DNA of 64,000 nt from Duganella sp. Leaf126 (GCF_001423125.1 NZ_LMNW01000033.1:1-64000), one strand, 5' to 3'; numbered from the stretch's first letter, positions 18,289 through 28,574 are shown. Translations and numbers: made by a program. The notes: generated by a model not told the origin, from the sequence alone.

Positions 18289-21200
18289 TCAGGCCACGCT
18301 GGCCTGACGGACCAGCTCGACGACATTGTTCGCCGGCCGGTCGAAGGCAGCGATCAGGTCCGCCTCCTTCTGCTTGGCCGCCTTCAGGTGACGTTCCTTG
18401 ACGTGGCCGTAACCGCGGATATCCTCGGGGATGCTGGCAATCGCCACGGCCTGCGCCAGATTGTCTGCCGTCAGCCTGGGCAGCAGCGCGCGCACCGTCT
18501 CGCGGTATTGCCCGATCAGGGCGCGCTCGGTCTTGCGCTCTTCCGTGTAGCCGAAGATGTCGAGCGCCGTGCCGCGCAAGCCTTTCAGCTTGGCCAGCAC
18601 GCCGAAGGCCTTCATCATCCACGGGCCGAACTCCTTTTTCACCAGCTGGCCGCTGGCGTCGCGCTTGGCCATGATCGGTGGCGCCAGGTGGAACTTGAGC
18701 GTGACATCACCCTCGAACATGGCCGCGATCTTGTTCTGGAACGCGCCGTCGGTGTACAGCCGCGCCACCTCGTACTCGTCCTTGTAGGCCATCAGCTTGT
18801 AGTGGTAGCGCGCCACGGCGTCGGTCAGGCGCGTGCCCTTGCCCAGCCTGGCCTCGGCAGCGCGCACCTCGTCCACCAGCGCCAGGTACTGCTGCGCATA
18901 GGCGACGTTCTGGTAGGCGGTCAGCAGCTCCATGCGCTTGCCGATGATGTCGTCGAGCGTCTGGTTGCGCTTGAATTCGATCACCTTGGCCGGCGCCGTC
19001 AGGCGGGTAACCGAGGCCAGGTCGTGGGCAGCCGTGCGGCCCCAGGTAAACGCCGCCTGGTTGAATGCCACCGAGACACCATTGAGTTCGATGGCGCGCA
19101 CGATCGACGCTTCCGACAGCGGCACGTGGCCCTTCTGGAAGGCGTAGCCGAGCATGAACATATTGGTGGCGATCGAGTCGCCCATCAGCGCGGTGGCGAT
19201 CTGGCCGGCATCGACGAAATCGGCCATGTGCTCGCCGCAGGCGCGCACGATCTCGCTGCGCGAGCCGGCGTCCGGGAACTGCCAGTCCGGGTTCTTGACG
19301 AACGCCGCAGTCGACGAACCGGTGGAATTGATCATCGCGTGGGTGCGTCCCTCGCCCATGCGCGATAATGCGTCGCGGCTGGCCGTGACGATCAGGTCGC
19401 AGCCGATCACCAGGTCGGCGCTGCCGGTGCCCACGCGGGTCGAATGCAGGTCGGCCTGGCGGTCGGCCAGGCGCACGTGCGACATCACCGGACCGCCCTT
19501 CTGTGCCAGCCCGCTCATGTCGAGCACGATGGCGCCCTTGCCCTCCACGTGCGCGGCCACGGCCAGGATCTGGCCCACCGTCACCACGCCGGTGCCGCCG
19601 ATGCCGGTGATCAGGATGCCGTACGGCTGCGCGGTCGAGGGCAGCACCGGCGCCGGCAGCACGGCAGCCGGCGCCGCCTTGCCATCCTGGCCGGCAGCGG
19701 CCTTCTTCGGCTTTTTCAGCGCGCCGCCTTCCACCGTCACAAAGCTCGGGCAGAAACCGGTGGTGCATGAAAAATCCTTGTTGCACGAGGACTGGTTGAT
19801 CTGGCGCTTGCGCCCCAGCTCCGTTTCCAGCGGCTCCACCGACAGGCAGTTCGACTGCACCGAGCAGTCGCCGCAGCCTTCGCACACGGCCTCGTTGATC
19901 ACGGCGCGCTTGGCCGGGTCCGGGTACTCGTTGCGTTTGCGGCGGCGGCGTTTTTCGGACGCACAGGTCTGGTCGTAGATCATGGCCGACACGCCAGGCT
20001 GGTCGCGCAGCTCGCGCTGCACGTCCATCAGTTCCGAGCGGTGGCGCACGGTCACGCCTTCGGCCCAGTTGTAATCGGCCGGGTATTTATCGGGTTCGTC
20101 GGTGACGACGATAATGGGCTTGACGCCTTCGGCAGCGATCTGGCGCGAGATCATGCCCGGGTCGAGCGGACCGTCGAACGACTGGCCGCCGGTCATGGCC
20201 ACGGCGTCGTTGAACAGGATCTTGTAGGTGATGTTGACCTTGGCGGCAACGGCCGCGCGGATCGCCAGGATGCCGGAGTGGAAATAGGTGCCGTCACCGA
20301 GGTTGGTAAACACGTGCTTCTCGTTGGTGAACGGCGCCTGCCCGACCCAGGTCACGCCCTCGGCGCCCATGTGGGTAAACGTGGACGTCTCGCGGTCCAT
20401 CCACAGCACCATGTAGTGGCAGCCGATGCCGGCCAGCGCGCGCGAACCTTCCGGCACCTTGGTCGAGCTGTTGTGCGGGCAGCCGGAGCAGAAGAACGGC
20501 GTGCGGTCGGTTTGCGGATTCGGTTTCGCCGGCAGCGTGGTCAGCGCCAGTTCCTTCGCTTCCAGAAAGGCGATGCGCTGCTTGACCCGTTCGGCCACCG
20601 GGTGGCCGTCGCAGTAGTGGGCGATGCGCGAGGCGATGGCGCGCGCGATCTGCGCCGGATTGAGTTCGTAGGTGGCCGGCAGCAGCCAGTCGCCGTGGCC
20701 GGTCTTGCCCTTGTTGCTCCACTCGCCCGTGTCGTCGAACTTGCCGACCACGCGCGGGCGCTGGCCGTCGGGCAGGTTGTACAGTTCTTCCTTGAGCGCG
20801 TATTCGAGGATTTGCCGCTTTTCCTCGACCACCAGGATTTCGTCGAGGCCCTTGGCAAATTCGTGCACGCCGTCCGCTTCCAGCGGCCAGGTCATGCCGA
20901 TCTTGTACAGGCGGATGCCGATGTCGGCGGCGGCCTGCTCGTCGATGCCGAGATCGGCCAGCGCCTGGCGCGTGTCGAGGTAGGATTTACCGGCCGTGAT
21001 GATGCCGATCTTCGGCGTCGGGCTGTCCCAGATGATTTTATTGAGCTTGTTGGCGCGGCAGTACGCGAGCGCGGCATACCACTTGTAGCTGTTCATCCGC
21101 ACTTCCATGTCGAGCACGGTGTCGGGCCAGCGGATATTGAGGCCGCCGGCCGGCAGTTCGAAGTCGGTCGGCAGCTCGATCTGGACGCGGTCCGGGTCGA

Positions 21201-21891
21201 AATCGACCACCGCGCCCGACTCGATGATGTCGGTCACGCATTTCATCGACACCCACAGCCCCGTGTAGCGGCTCATGGCCCAGGCATGCAGGCCATAGTC
21301 GATGTATTCCTGCACCGAGGACGGGTACAGCACCGGGATGCCGCAGGCGTTGAGGATGTGGTCCGACTGGTGCGCGGTGGACGAGGATTTGGCCGCATGG
21401 TCGTCGCCGGCCAGCACCAGCACGCCGCCGTGCTGCGCCGAGCCGGCATTGTTGGCGTGCTTGAAGACGTCGCCGCAGCGGTCGACGCCCGGGCCTTTGC
21501 CGTACCACATGCTGAACACGCCGTCGTACTTGGCGTCCTCGAACAGGTTGGTCTGCTGGGTGCCCCAGACGGCGGTGGCGGCCAGGTCCTCGTTCATCCC
21601 GGGATGGAACTTGACATGGTGGGCGTCCAGGTATTTCTTGGCCTTCATGGCGGTCATGTCGACGCTGGTGACCGGCGAGCCGCGGTAGCCGGTGATGTAG
21701 CCGGCCGTGTTGAGGCCGGCCTTGAGATCGCGTTCGCGCTGCATCATCGGCAGGCGGATCAGGGCCTGGGTGCCGGTCATGAAAGCGCGGCCGCGTTCGA
21801 GCGTCCACTTGTCGTCGAGCGAAAATTCGGCAGCCGGCGCGTCGGGCGACATGGCCGGGTCCAGCAGCAAACCCTTGTGAGGTGCGTTCAT
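18289..21891 (-). CDS. Fused indolepyruvate ferredoxin oxidoreductase
   Basis: This 1200-residue enzyme oxidatively decarboxylates aryl-pyruvates (indolepyruvate, phenylpyruvate type) to acyl-CoA with ferredoxin as acceptor. It fuses the alpha (IorA) and beta (IorB) functions. N-terminal pyrimidine-binding domain: GYITGYRGSPVTSVD. The TPP domain is near residues 440-620 (FCSGCPHNSSTK, GIGCHYMVLWMD, LGDGTYFHSG). A cysteine-rich ferredoxin-like stretch follows (VCEGCGDC...NCLSV...CNKDFSCTTGFCPSF). The gamma-type domain begins about residue 770 (ILITGIGGTGVVTVGQIL). A GGAG precedes the ATG. hppD lies 111 bp upstream on the same strand, so both may be one aromatic amino-acid catabolic unit. Confidence 0.93.
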   Translation of the reverse strand: MNAPHKGLLLDPAMSPDAPAAEFSLDDKWTLERGRAFMTGTQALIRLPMMQRERDLKAGLNTAGYITGYRGSPVTSVDMTAMKAKKYLDAHHVKFHPGMNEDLAATAVWGTQQTNLFEDAKYDGVFSMWYGKGPGVDRCGDVFKHANNAGSAQHGGVLVLAGDDHAAKSSSTAHQSDHILNACGIPVLYPSSVQEYIDYGLHAWAMSRYTGLWVSMKCVTDIIESGAVVDFDPDRVQIELPTDFELPAGGLNIRWPDTVLDMEVRMNSYKWYAALAYCRANKLNKIIWDSPTPKIGIITAGKSYLDTRQALADLGIDEQAAADIGIRLYKIGMTWPLEADGVHEFAKGLDEILVVEEKRQILEYALKEELYNLPDGQRPRVVGKFDDTGEWSNKGKTGHGDWLLPATYELNPAQIARAIASRIAHYCDGHPVAERVKQRIAFLEAKELALTTLPAKPNPQTDRTPFFCSGCPHNSSTKVPEGSRALAGIGCHYMVLWMDRETSTFTHMGAEGVTWVGQAPFTNEKHVFTNLGDGTYFHSGILAIRAAVAAKVNITYKILFNDAVAMTGGQSFDGPLDPGMISRQIAAEGVKPIIVVTDEPDKYPADYNWAEGVTVRHRSELMDVQRELRDQPGVSAMIYDQTCASEKRRRRKRNEYPDPAKRAVINEAVCEGCGDCSVQSNCLSVEPLETELGRKRQINQSSCNKDFSCTTGFCPSFVTVEGGALKKPKKAAAGQDGKAAPAAVLPAPVLPSTAQPYGILITGIGGTGVVTVGQILAVAAHVEGKGAIVLDMSGLAQKGGPVMSHVRLADRQADLHSTRVGTGSADLVIGCDLIVTASRDALSRMGEGRTHAMINSTGSSTAAFVKNPDWQFPDAGSRSEIVRACGEHMADFVDAGQIATALMGDSIATNMFMLGYAFQKGHVPLSEASIVRAIELNGVSVAFNQAAFTWGRTAAHDLASVTRLTAPAKVIEFKRNQTLDDIIGKRMELLTAYQNVAYAQQYLALVDEVRAAEARLGKGTRLTDAVARYHYKLMAYKDEYEVARLYTDGAFQNKIAAMFEGDVTLKFHLAPPIMAKRDASGQLVKKEFGPWMMKAFGVLAKLKGLRGTALDIFGYTEERKTERALIGQYRETVRALLPRLTADNLAQAVAIASIPEDIRGYGHVKERHLKAAKQKEADLIAAFDRPANNVVELVRQASVA

Positions 21892-22002
21892 TGTTTTGTC
21901 TCCACTATTCTTGCAGTGCGCGCCTCGTGAGCGCGCACGGAATGTGTTGCAGTTGCGATGGCCGGCGCGCCGCTCTGCGGGGCGCTGCCGGCAGCGACGA
22001 TG

Positions 22003-23109
<1,107 letters not shown>

Positions 23110-23206
23110 TTGATCTCCTGAGTGTTGTTATGCGAATTTATCGCCCAGTATAGACCTGCCATCCCGGCATTAAATTGCAAACAATTCCCCGGCTGCGCGA
23201 ATCTGC

Positions 23207-23219
23207 GCAATAATATTGC
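23207..23219. promoter_or_regulatory. Candidate Lrp-type operator palindrome
   Basis: A perfect 13-bp palindrome GCAATAATATTGC lies in the 136-bp hppD/lrp intergenic region, 26 bp before the regulator start. A related TTGC/GCAA-type sequence (AATTGCAAACAATT) lies about 35 bp away. AT-rich dyads of this type are typical for AsnC/Lrp proteins. Confidence 0.45.
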
Positions 23220-23245
23220 CTTTGCACTGATTTATTGAGGTATTT

Positions 23246-23776
23246 ATGACCAAAGTTGCGCTGGACAAAACCGACCGCAAGATTCTGTCCATTCTGCAGG
23301 CCGACGGCCGGCTATCCAACCAGGACGTGGCCGAGATGGTGGCGCTGTCGCCGTCGCCGTGCCTGCGCCGCATCAAGCGGCTCGAGGAGGCCGGCGTGAT
23401 CCGCCAGTACGTGGCGCTGCTGGACCCGGACAAGATCGGCCTGGGCCTGCTGGCCTATGTGAACGTCCGGCTGGAAAAGCACAGCGACGCCGCTGCCCAC
23501 AGCAATGCCCGCGCGCTCGGTGCGCCGAACGCGCCGCCGTCGCCGCGCGCCGATTTCGCCGAATCGGTCGGGCAGTGGCCGGAAGTGGTGGCCTGCTATG
23601 CGATGACGGGGGAAATGGACTACCTGTTGCGCGTGCACGTCGAAGACATGGAGCACTTCTCGCGCTTCATGATGGCCACCCTGCTGCGCCACCCGGCGGT
23701 GCTCGACGTCAAATCGAGCTTCGCCCTGCAGCGCATCAAGGACACCACCGCCCTGCCGCTGACCGACCAGCCCTAG
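23246..23776 (+). CDS. Lrp/AsnC-family transcriptional regulator
   Basis: The 176-residue protein has an N-terminal helix-turn-helix (LDKTDRKILSILQADGRLSNQDVAEMVALSPSPCLRRIKRLEEAGVI). The C-terminal RAM effector domain includes WPEVVACYAMTGEMDYLLRV. Its position opposite hppD suggests control of tyrosine/phenylalanine catabolism, with an aromatic amino acid or ketoacid as likely effector (inference). Residues about 80-100 (SDAAAHSNARALGAPNAPPSP) form a Pro/Ala-rich insertion between the first strand of the RAM domain and the next helix. Typical family members are around 155-160 residues. The insertion lies where the chain normally turns, so the fold can survive. Confidence 0.93.
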   Translation: MTKVALDKTDRKILSILQADGRLSNQDVAEMVALSPSPCLRRIKRLEEAGVIRQYVALLDPDKIGLGLLAYVNVRLEKHSDAAAHSNARALGAPNAPPSPRADFAESVGQWPEVVACYAMTGEMDYLLRVHVEDMEHFSRFMMATLLRHPAVLDVKSSFALQRIKDTTALPLTDQP

Positions 23777-23785
23777 CAGCAGCGG

Positions 23786-25729
23786 CTACGGGAAGTGGCG
23801 GTTCAGGTGCGCCAGGAAGGGCTCGGCCTTCATGAAGCCGATCACGCGGCTGGCCGGCACTTCCTTGCCATCCTTGAACAGGATCAGGCCCGGCGGTCCG
23901 AACAGGCCGAAGCGCTTCATCAGCGCCTTGTCGTCGGCATTATTGGCCGTCACGTCCACCTGCAGCAGGGTGATCTGCCCCATCTTGGTCGCCACCGCCG
24001 GCTGCGAGAACGTGAAGCGCTCCATCTCCTTGCACGACACGCACCAGTCGGCGTAGAAGTCCAGCATCACCGGGGTCCTGGTGGTGGCCAGGACCCGGTC
24101 CAGTTCCGCCACGGTCTTGATGCGGGTGAAATGCGCCTCGCCGGCATCGGCGCCGGCAGCCTCCCCGGCGACCCGCTTGCCGCCGGCAACCAGGTGGCCC
24201 AGCGGCTGCAGCACGTCGCGGCCACCGCTGGCGGCGCCCGCCAGTTCCAGCACGCCCACCAGCAGCAGTGCCATGCCCACGGTCTTGCCGAGGTAGGTCC
24301 CCAGGCCGGCGCCCTTGGCCACCGGTTCGAACACGTTCAGGAATGCTGCGCACAGCAGCGCAAACACGCCCCACAGCAGCATGCCGGTGGCGGCCGAGAA
24401 TACCGGCGTCACCATCCAGACGGCGGTGCCGATCAATAACAGCCCGAACAGCTTTTTCACCCCGTTCATCCAGCCGCCGGCGCGCGGCAGCAGGCTGCCG
24501 GCCGAGATCCCGGTCAGCAGCAGCGGCACGCTCATGCCGGCCGCCATCGAGAACAGCGCCCAGCCGCCGGTCCAGACGTTGCGGGTCTGGCTGATGTAGA
24601 GCAGCGCGCCGGCCAGCGGGCCGGCCACGCACGGCCCCACGATCAGGGCCGACAGCGCGCCCATGATGAACACGCCGGCGAATTTGCCGCCGCCCATGCT
24701 GCCGCTGGCGGAACTGAGCCGGCTTTGCAGGCTGCTCGGCAGCTGCAGCTGGTACACATCGAACATCGACAGCGACAGCAGCAGCAGCAGCGCGCCAAAG
24801 GTCAGCAGCACGCCCGGCTTCTGCAGCGCCGCCGCCAGGCCTTCGCCGGCCAGGCCTGCCGCCACGCCCAGCGAGGTATACACCAGCGCCATGCCCAGGC
24901 TGTAGGCCAGCGCCAGCGCGAACCCGCGGCCGCGCGACGGCGTGCCTTCACCGACGATGATCGACGACAGGATCGGCACCATCGGCAGCACGCACGGTGT
25001 AAACGACAGCAGCAGGCCGAACACCAGGAAGGCCAGGCCGATCTGCAGGGCGCTGCCGCTTTGCAGCGTGCGCTGGGCGATCGAGCTGTCGTCCTCGTGG
25101 CCGGCCGGCGCGGACGGCGCTGCAACGGCAGCAGTGCTGGCCGATGCTGCGGCTGCCGCAGCCGCTCCATCAGCTGCCGGCGCAGCAGCGGTAGCACCGG
25201 GGGCGGCCGCGTCGCCTGCCAGCGCCGTCAGCGCCCCGGTCCTGGCCGGATCGATGGCGTAGGTGGCCGTGGCCGGCGCATAGCACAGGCCGGCGTCGGC
25301 GCAGCCCTGGTAGTTGACGGTCAGCTTGAACGGCCGCTGCGACGTCAGCGGCAGGTTGACCACCAGCTGGTCCTGGTAGGTTTCCATCTCCTTGTTGAAG
25401 TTGCTGTCGAACTTGCGGATGCCGTCAGGCAGGCGCGGCGTGGCCAGTTCCACGCCATCGGCCAGGAAGTGCAGCCGTTCGCGGTACAGGTGGTACTGGG
25501 GGGCGATCTTCCACGCCAGGCGCACGGTGTGGGGATCGGTCTGGGTGGCGGTCAGCCGGAACGCCTGGTCCGGTTCGAGGAAGTCGGCTGCGCGCGCCGC
25601 ACTGCTCGCGCCCAGCATCACCGCCAGCATCAGCAGCAGCGCCAGCAGCACCACCGGCATGGTCCGGGCGGCCGTCATCATGGCGGCCGGCAGTTGCATG
25701 CGGCGCCACATCGATTGTTGTGTGTTCAT
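23786..25729 (-). CDS. dsbD: Thiol:disulfide interchange protein DsbD
   Basis: The 647-residue inner-membrane protein carries electrons from cytoplasmic thioredoxin to periplasmic thiol proteins. The signal peptide ends at about residue 48 (ARAADFLEP). The periplasmic alpha domain has cysteines in YQGCADAGLCYAP. An Ala-rich linker (about 170-210) separates it from the eight-helix beta domain with redox cysteines in FTPCVLPMVPI and VGPCVAGPL. The C-terminal gamma thioredoxin domain has WCVSC (DFYADWCVSCKEME). It is the last gene of the seven-gene redox block and starts 1 bp after the apbE stop. It may keep the TlpA-like protein and cytochrome cysteines reduced. Confidence 0.96.
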   Translation of the reverse strand: MNTQQSMWRRMQLPAAMMTAARTMPVVLLALLLMLAVMLGASSAARAADFLEPDQAFRLTATQTDPHTVRLAWKIAPQYHLYRERLHFLADGVELATPRLPDGIRKFDSNFNKEMETYQDQLVVNLPLTSQRPFKLTVNYQGCADAGLCYAPATATYAIDPARTGALTALAGDAAAPGATAAAPAADGAAAAAAASASTAAVAAPSAPAGHEDDSSIAQRTLQSGSALQIGLAFLVFGLLLSFTPCVLPMVPILSSIIVGEGTPSRGRGFALALAYSLGMALVYTSLGVAAGLAGEGLAAALQKPGVLLTFGALLLLLSLSMFDVYQLQLPSSLQSRLSSASGSMGGGKFAGVFIMGALSALIVGPCVAGPLAGALLYISQTRNVWTGGWALFSMAAGMSVPLLLTGISAGSLLPRAGGWMNGVKKLFGLLLIGTAVWMVTPVFSAATGMLLWGVFALLCAAFLNVFEPVAKGAGLGTYLGKTVGMALLLVGVLELAGAASGGRDVLQPLGHLVAGGKRVAGEAAGADAGEAHFTRIKTVAELDRVLATTRTPVMLDFYADWCVSCKEMERFTFSQPAVATKMGQITLLQVDVTANNADDKALMKRFGLFGPPGLILFKDGKEVPASRVIGFMKAEPFLAHLNRHFP

Positions 25730-25730
25730 G

Positions 25731-26627
25731 TCAGAGATTCCTGTAAAGCGTCTGTCCGTGCTCGTCGATGGCCAGGTAGCCCATGTCGGAGGTCTTGAGA
25801 AAAGTGTGTCCTTCTTGCTGCTTGAGCATGGCGATGGTCGAGCAGCTGCCCGCCGCCACCGCCATCGGCGCCATCACGCTGACCGAGCGCCAGTACCGCA
25901 CCGGCATGCCGGTGCGCGGATCGAGGATGTGGCAGTAGCGCACGCCATCGAGGTCGAAATACCGTTCGTAGTCGCCGCTGGTGGTCAGCGCCCCGCAGCT
26001 GATCGGAATGCTGGCAACCGTCGCCTGCGGGTTGCGCGGATCCTGGATGCCGATCTGCCATGGCTGACCGTCCGGGCGCGGGCCGATGAAGCGCATGTCG
26101 CCGCCCAGGTTCACGTAGCCATGGTGCACGCCGGCCTCGATCAGCACCGCCGCCGCGCGGTCGGCTGCGTACTCCTTGCCGAAGCCGCCGAAATCGAGCT
26201 CCATCCCGGCCTGCATCAGCTGCACCTGCTGCCGGTCGCACTGGACGTGACGCCAGCCCACCAGCGCCAGCAAGGGGCCCAGCGTGTCGGCGTCCGGCAC
26301 GCGCGGCTGGCGGAAGTCCCAGGCCCGGCGCAGCACGCCCGAAGTGATGTCGAACAGGCCACCGCTGGCCGAAAACAGCGCGGCGGCGTAATCGATCAGC
26401 GCCATGGTCTCGCTGTCGCACGCCACCGGCGCCTGGCCGGCGGCAGCGTTGATGCGCGAGACGATGCTGTCGGGACGGTAGCGTGAATACTTGGTCTCGA
26501 TGCGCCGCACTTCGGCGATCGCGCGCGCCGCCAGGGCCTCGGCCGCCGCCGCGTTCGGCGCCGACAGGCGCAGCTCGCAGCTGCTGCCCATGGCGTCGAA
26601 CCGCTGGCGGTGGATGGCCGTTACCAT
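25731..26627 (-). CDS. apbE: FAD:protein FMN transferase
   Basis: The 298-residue ApbE-family enzyme splits FAD and attaches FMN to a Thr/Ser of extracytosolic proteins. Motifs are RFDAMGSSCEL at the N-terminus, SRYRPDSIVSRIN, FDITSGVLRRAWDF, ELDFGGFGKEYAADRAA, VNLGGDMRFIG, and HILDPRTGMPVR near the metal site. No obvious lipoprotein signal is present at this start. The frame is open far upstream, but MVTAIHRQRF at 26627 overlaps the DUF3570 stop by 7 bp and gives normal length. Its probable target, by context and motif, is the DUF3570 protein encoded just upstream. Confidence 0.93.
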   Translation of the reverse strand: MVTAIHRQRFDAMGSSCELRLSAPNAAAAEALAARAIAEVRRIETKYSRYRPDSIVSRINAAAGQAPVACDSETMALIDYAAALFSASGGLFDITSGVLRRAWDFRQPRVPDADTLGPLLALVGWRHVQCDRQQVQLMQAGMELDFGGFGKEYAADRAAAVLIEAGVHHGYVNLGGDMRFIGPRPDGQPWQIGIQDPRNPQATVASIPISCGALTTSGDYERYFDLDGVRYCHILDPRTGMPVRYWRSVSVMAPMAVAAGSCSTIAMLKQQEGHTFLKTSDMGYLAIDEHGQTLYRNL

Positions 26628-27790
26628 GTGCGGTTGACCGCCAGTTGAATGGTGCGGGCGCGCAGCGGCTCCAGGCCCGGGCTGCCGGAACCGAAGGCGC
26701 GCCAGCTGCCGCGCTGCTGGTAGGCCGAGACCTTGGCGTCGATCGACCATACCTTGTCGATCTGCTTGCTCACCTTGAGGCCCAGCGTGACCGCGCCAAA
26801 GCCCGACAGCCGGTAGTCGGCCGACGAGTAGCGGCTCGGGTTGTAGCCGGGCGGGAACGGCGCACCGAGCGCGGCGTCGTACACGGGATCGAAATAGAAG
26901 TCGGCCGCGCGCTGGCTGTACAGCCGCACCTCCGGCGTCACGGCCCAGCCATCGGCCAGCGGCTGCACATATTCCTGGCCCAGCGTATGGCCGCGCACGC
27001 CGAAGCTGTCGCGGTAGTAGCGGTACGAGGTGCGGCTGGTGCCGCCGGTCGCTTCCACGTAATGGTTCCAGCGCAGCAGCAGCGTGCTCTCGTTGCGGTC
27101 GCGCGGACGGTTGTCGAAAGCCTTGTACGGATCGTTGAAATAGCCCTTGCCGATATCGTGCGCCAGCGTGACCTGCGCCACGTCGTTCTTGCCCAGCACC
27201 TGCGTCACGCCCAGCAGCAGGTTGGTCGTGTGTTTGCGCTCGTTGGTGACGATCAGGTTGACGGGATTGATCTTGTCGTTGGCGCGGCCGATGCCGGCCG
27301 ACCAGGTGGTGTTGCGGTCTTCGCTCTCCCAGGTGCCCGACACCGACAGCGCGCGCGACAGATAATCGTGCTCGGTCGAATAGGCGCCGCCCACGGTGAC
27401 GCTGCCGCGCTCGAAGTAGCGCTTGACGGCCACGTCGCCGGCCTTGCGGTCGTCGCTCATGCGCGAGGCGCCCGACACGGCGCTGTGGTAGCGCGGCGTG
27501 GCGCCCGAGACGTCGTCGGTCACGGCCGACCCGCTGATGCTCCACACCCCGGCCACCGGCGCCATCACCGACACCGACGGCGCCTTGACGTGGATGCGGT
27601 CCAGGCCCGGCTGGCTGTCCTTGTAATCGAGATAGCCGATGCTGATCACGCCGTTGGTGGGCGGCGCCTCGGCATGCGCCTGCAGGCCCGGCAGCAGCAG
27701 CGCGGCAGCCAGGATGGCGGAGGCGGCCAGCGGCGCACTCTCCATATCGCGGGCGTGCCCGGACGGGGTTTCGGTCTTGATGGTTTCCAT
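26621..27790 (-). CDS. DUF3570 protein, possible flavinylated outer-membrane protein
   Basis: The 389-residue protein has a signal peptide (cleavage near AHA-EAPP, residue 40). The rest is rich in alternating polar/aromatic strands and ends with an aromatic (LAVNRTW), which fits an outer-membrane beta-barrel. Residues 91-98 read TDDVSGAT, followed after five residues by SGAS. D-x-V-S-G-A-T resembles the site in NqrC/RnfG FMN-binding domains where ApbE attaches FMN to Thr, here Thr98 (codon 27497-27499). ApbE is encoded directly downstream and overlaps. I infer a flavin-carrying surface redox protein; no experiment is known to me. The METIK start at 27790 is preferred over an upstream ATG lying in the DUF4266 gene. 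Confidence 0.85.
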   Translation of the reverse strand: METIKTETPSGHARDMESAPLAASAILAAALLLPGLQAHAEAPPTNGVISIGYLDYKDSQPGLDRIHVKAPSVSVMAPVAGVWSISGSAVTDDVSGATPRYHSAVSGASRMSDDRKAGDVAVKRYFERGSVTVGGAYSTEHDYLSRALSVSGTWESEDRNTTWSAGIGRANDKINPVNLIVTNERKHTTNLLLGVTQVLGKNDVAQVTLAHDIGKGYFNDPYKAFDNRPRDRNESTLLLRWNHYVEATGGTSRTSYRYYRDSFGVRGHTLGQEYVQPLADGWAVTPEVRLYSQRAADFYFDPVYDAALGAPFPPGYNPSRYSSADYRLSGFGAVTLGLKVSKQIDKVWSIDAKVSAYQQRGSWRAFGSGSPGLEPLRARTIQLAVNRTW

Positions 27791-27800
27791 GTGCGAGTCC

Positions 27801-28016
27801 CTAGTTGCAGCCGCAGCCGCCGCCACCGACGCCGGCGCCGCCCGACGACGATTCGCGGCTGGTGTAGATATGGTCGTCGTAGCGGTTGAACACACCGCTG
27901 TCGTTGAAGGTCATTTCGGGCTTGGCCAGATTGCCCTTTTCCCACGGCTGCACCGGGCCGAAACCGGCGCAGCCGGTCAGGCCGGCCGCCACGGCAAGCG
28001 CCAGCAGCCGCTTCAT
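27801..28016 (-). CDS. DUF4266 mini-lipoprotein with C-terminal CxC
   Basis: This 71-residue lipoprotein has signal MKRLLALAVAAGLTGC with lipidated Cys16. A short conserved-looking core follows (PWEKGNLAKPEMTF, DDHIYTSRESSSGG) and an extreme C-terminus GGGGCGCN. The core and tail match the DUF4266 family. The ATG overlaps the TlpA stop (ATGA), and DUF3570 starts 10 bp after its stop. A two-cysteine tail next to a thioredoxin-like protein and DsbD suggests metal binding or a redox-controlled modification. Function unknown. It is hidden in frames that give longer meaningless ORFs and is easily missed. Confidence 0.85.
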   Translation of the reverse strand: MKRLLALAVAAGLTGCAGFGPVQPWEKGNLAKPEMTFNDSGVFNRYDDHIYTSRESSSGGAGVGGGGCGCN

Positions 28017-28519
28017 TTGGCCGCTCCCAGCGCTGCCACGATCTGCGCCTCCAGCGCTGCGCGGTCGCTGTCGCGGAAGCCCGAATGCTCGGCGATCACC
28101 TTGCCGTCGGCGCCCACCAGCACGCTGCTGGGCATGCCCTTGATGCCGTACTGGCGCGGCGTGGCGCCCTTGGGGTCGAAGGCGATGGTGAACCTGGCCG
28201 GCGTCGCGGCCAGGAACTTGCGCGCTTCCTCGCTGGTGGCGTCCACGTTGACGCCGACGACCTGGAAGCCGCGCGCGCCGTACTTGGCCTGCATCTCGTT
28301 CATCCACGGGAACGACTGCCGGCACGGACCGCACCACGATGCCCAGAAGTCCACGTACACCACCTTGCCCTGCAGGCTGGCCAGTTTGACTTCGCCGTCG
28401 GCCCCCGGCAGCGTGAACTGCGGGGCGGGGGCACCCTTGTCGAGCGCCAGCGCCAGGTGCGGCGCGGCGGCCAGCGTGGCGGCCAGGGCGGCCGCCGATA
28501 TCATCGATACCATTTTCAT
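28013..28519 (-). CDS. TlpA/ResA-like periplasmic thioredoxin
   Basis: The 168-residue protein has a signal peptide (to about residue 25, HLALA-LDKG) and a thioredoxin fold of the TlpA/ResA group: APQFTLPGADGEVKLASLQG, VDFWASWCGPCRQSFPWM (WCGPC), and cis-Pro in GMPSSVLVG. Such proteins reduce cysteines in apocytochromes or metalloproteins outside the cytoplasm. In this cluster, candidate targets are the CxC tail of the DUF4266 lipoprotein and the CASCH heme site of the upstream JDVT-CTERM protein. A ribosome-binding site AAGGAGC is seen upstream of the ATG. Confidence 0.92.
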   Translation of the reverse strand: MKMVSMISAAALAATLAAAPHLALALDKGAPAPQFTLPGADGEVKLASLQGKVVYVDFWASWCGPCRQSFPWMNEMQAKYGARGFQVVGVNVDATSEEARKFLAATPARFTIAFDPKGATPRQYGIKGMPSSVLVGADGKVIAEHSGFRDSDRAALEAQIVAALGAAK

Positions 28520-28574
28520 TGCTTGCTCCTTGGTGGGGTTGGAGGGCCGCCGCGCGGGCGGGCCCTGTTTCTGA

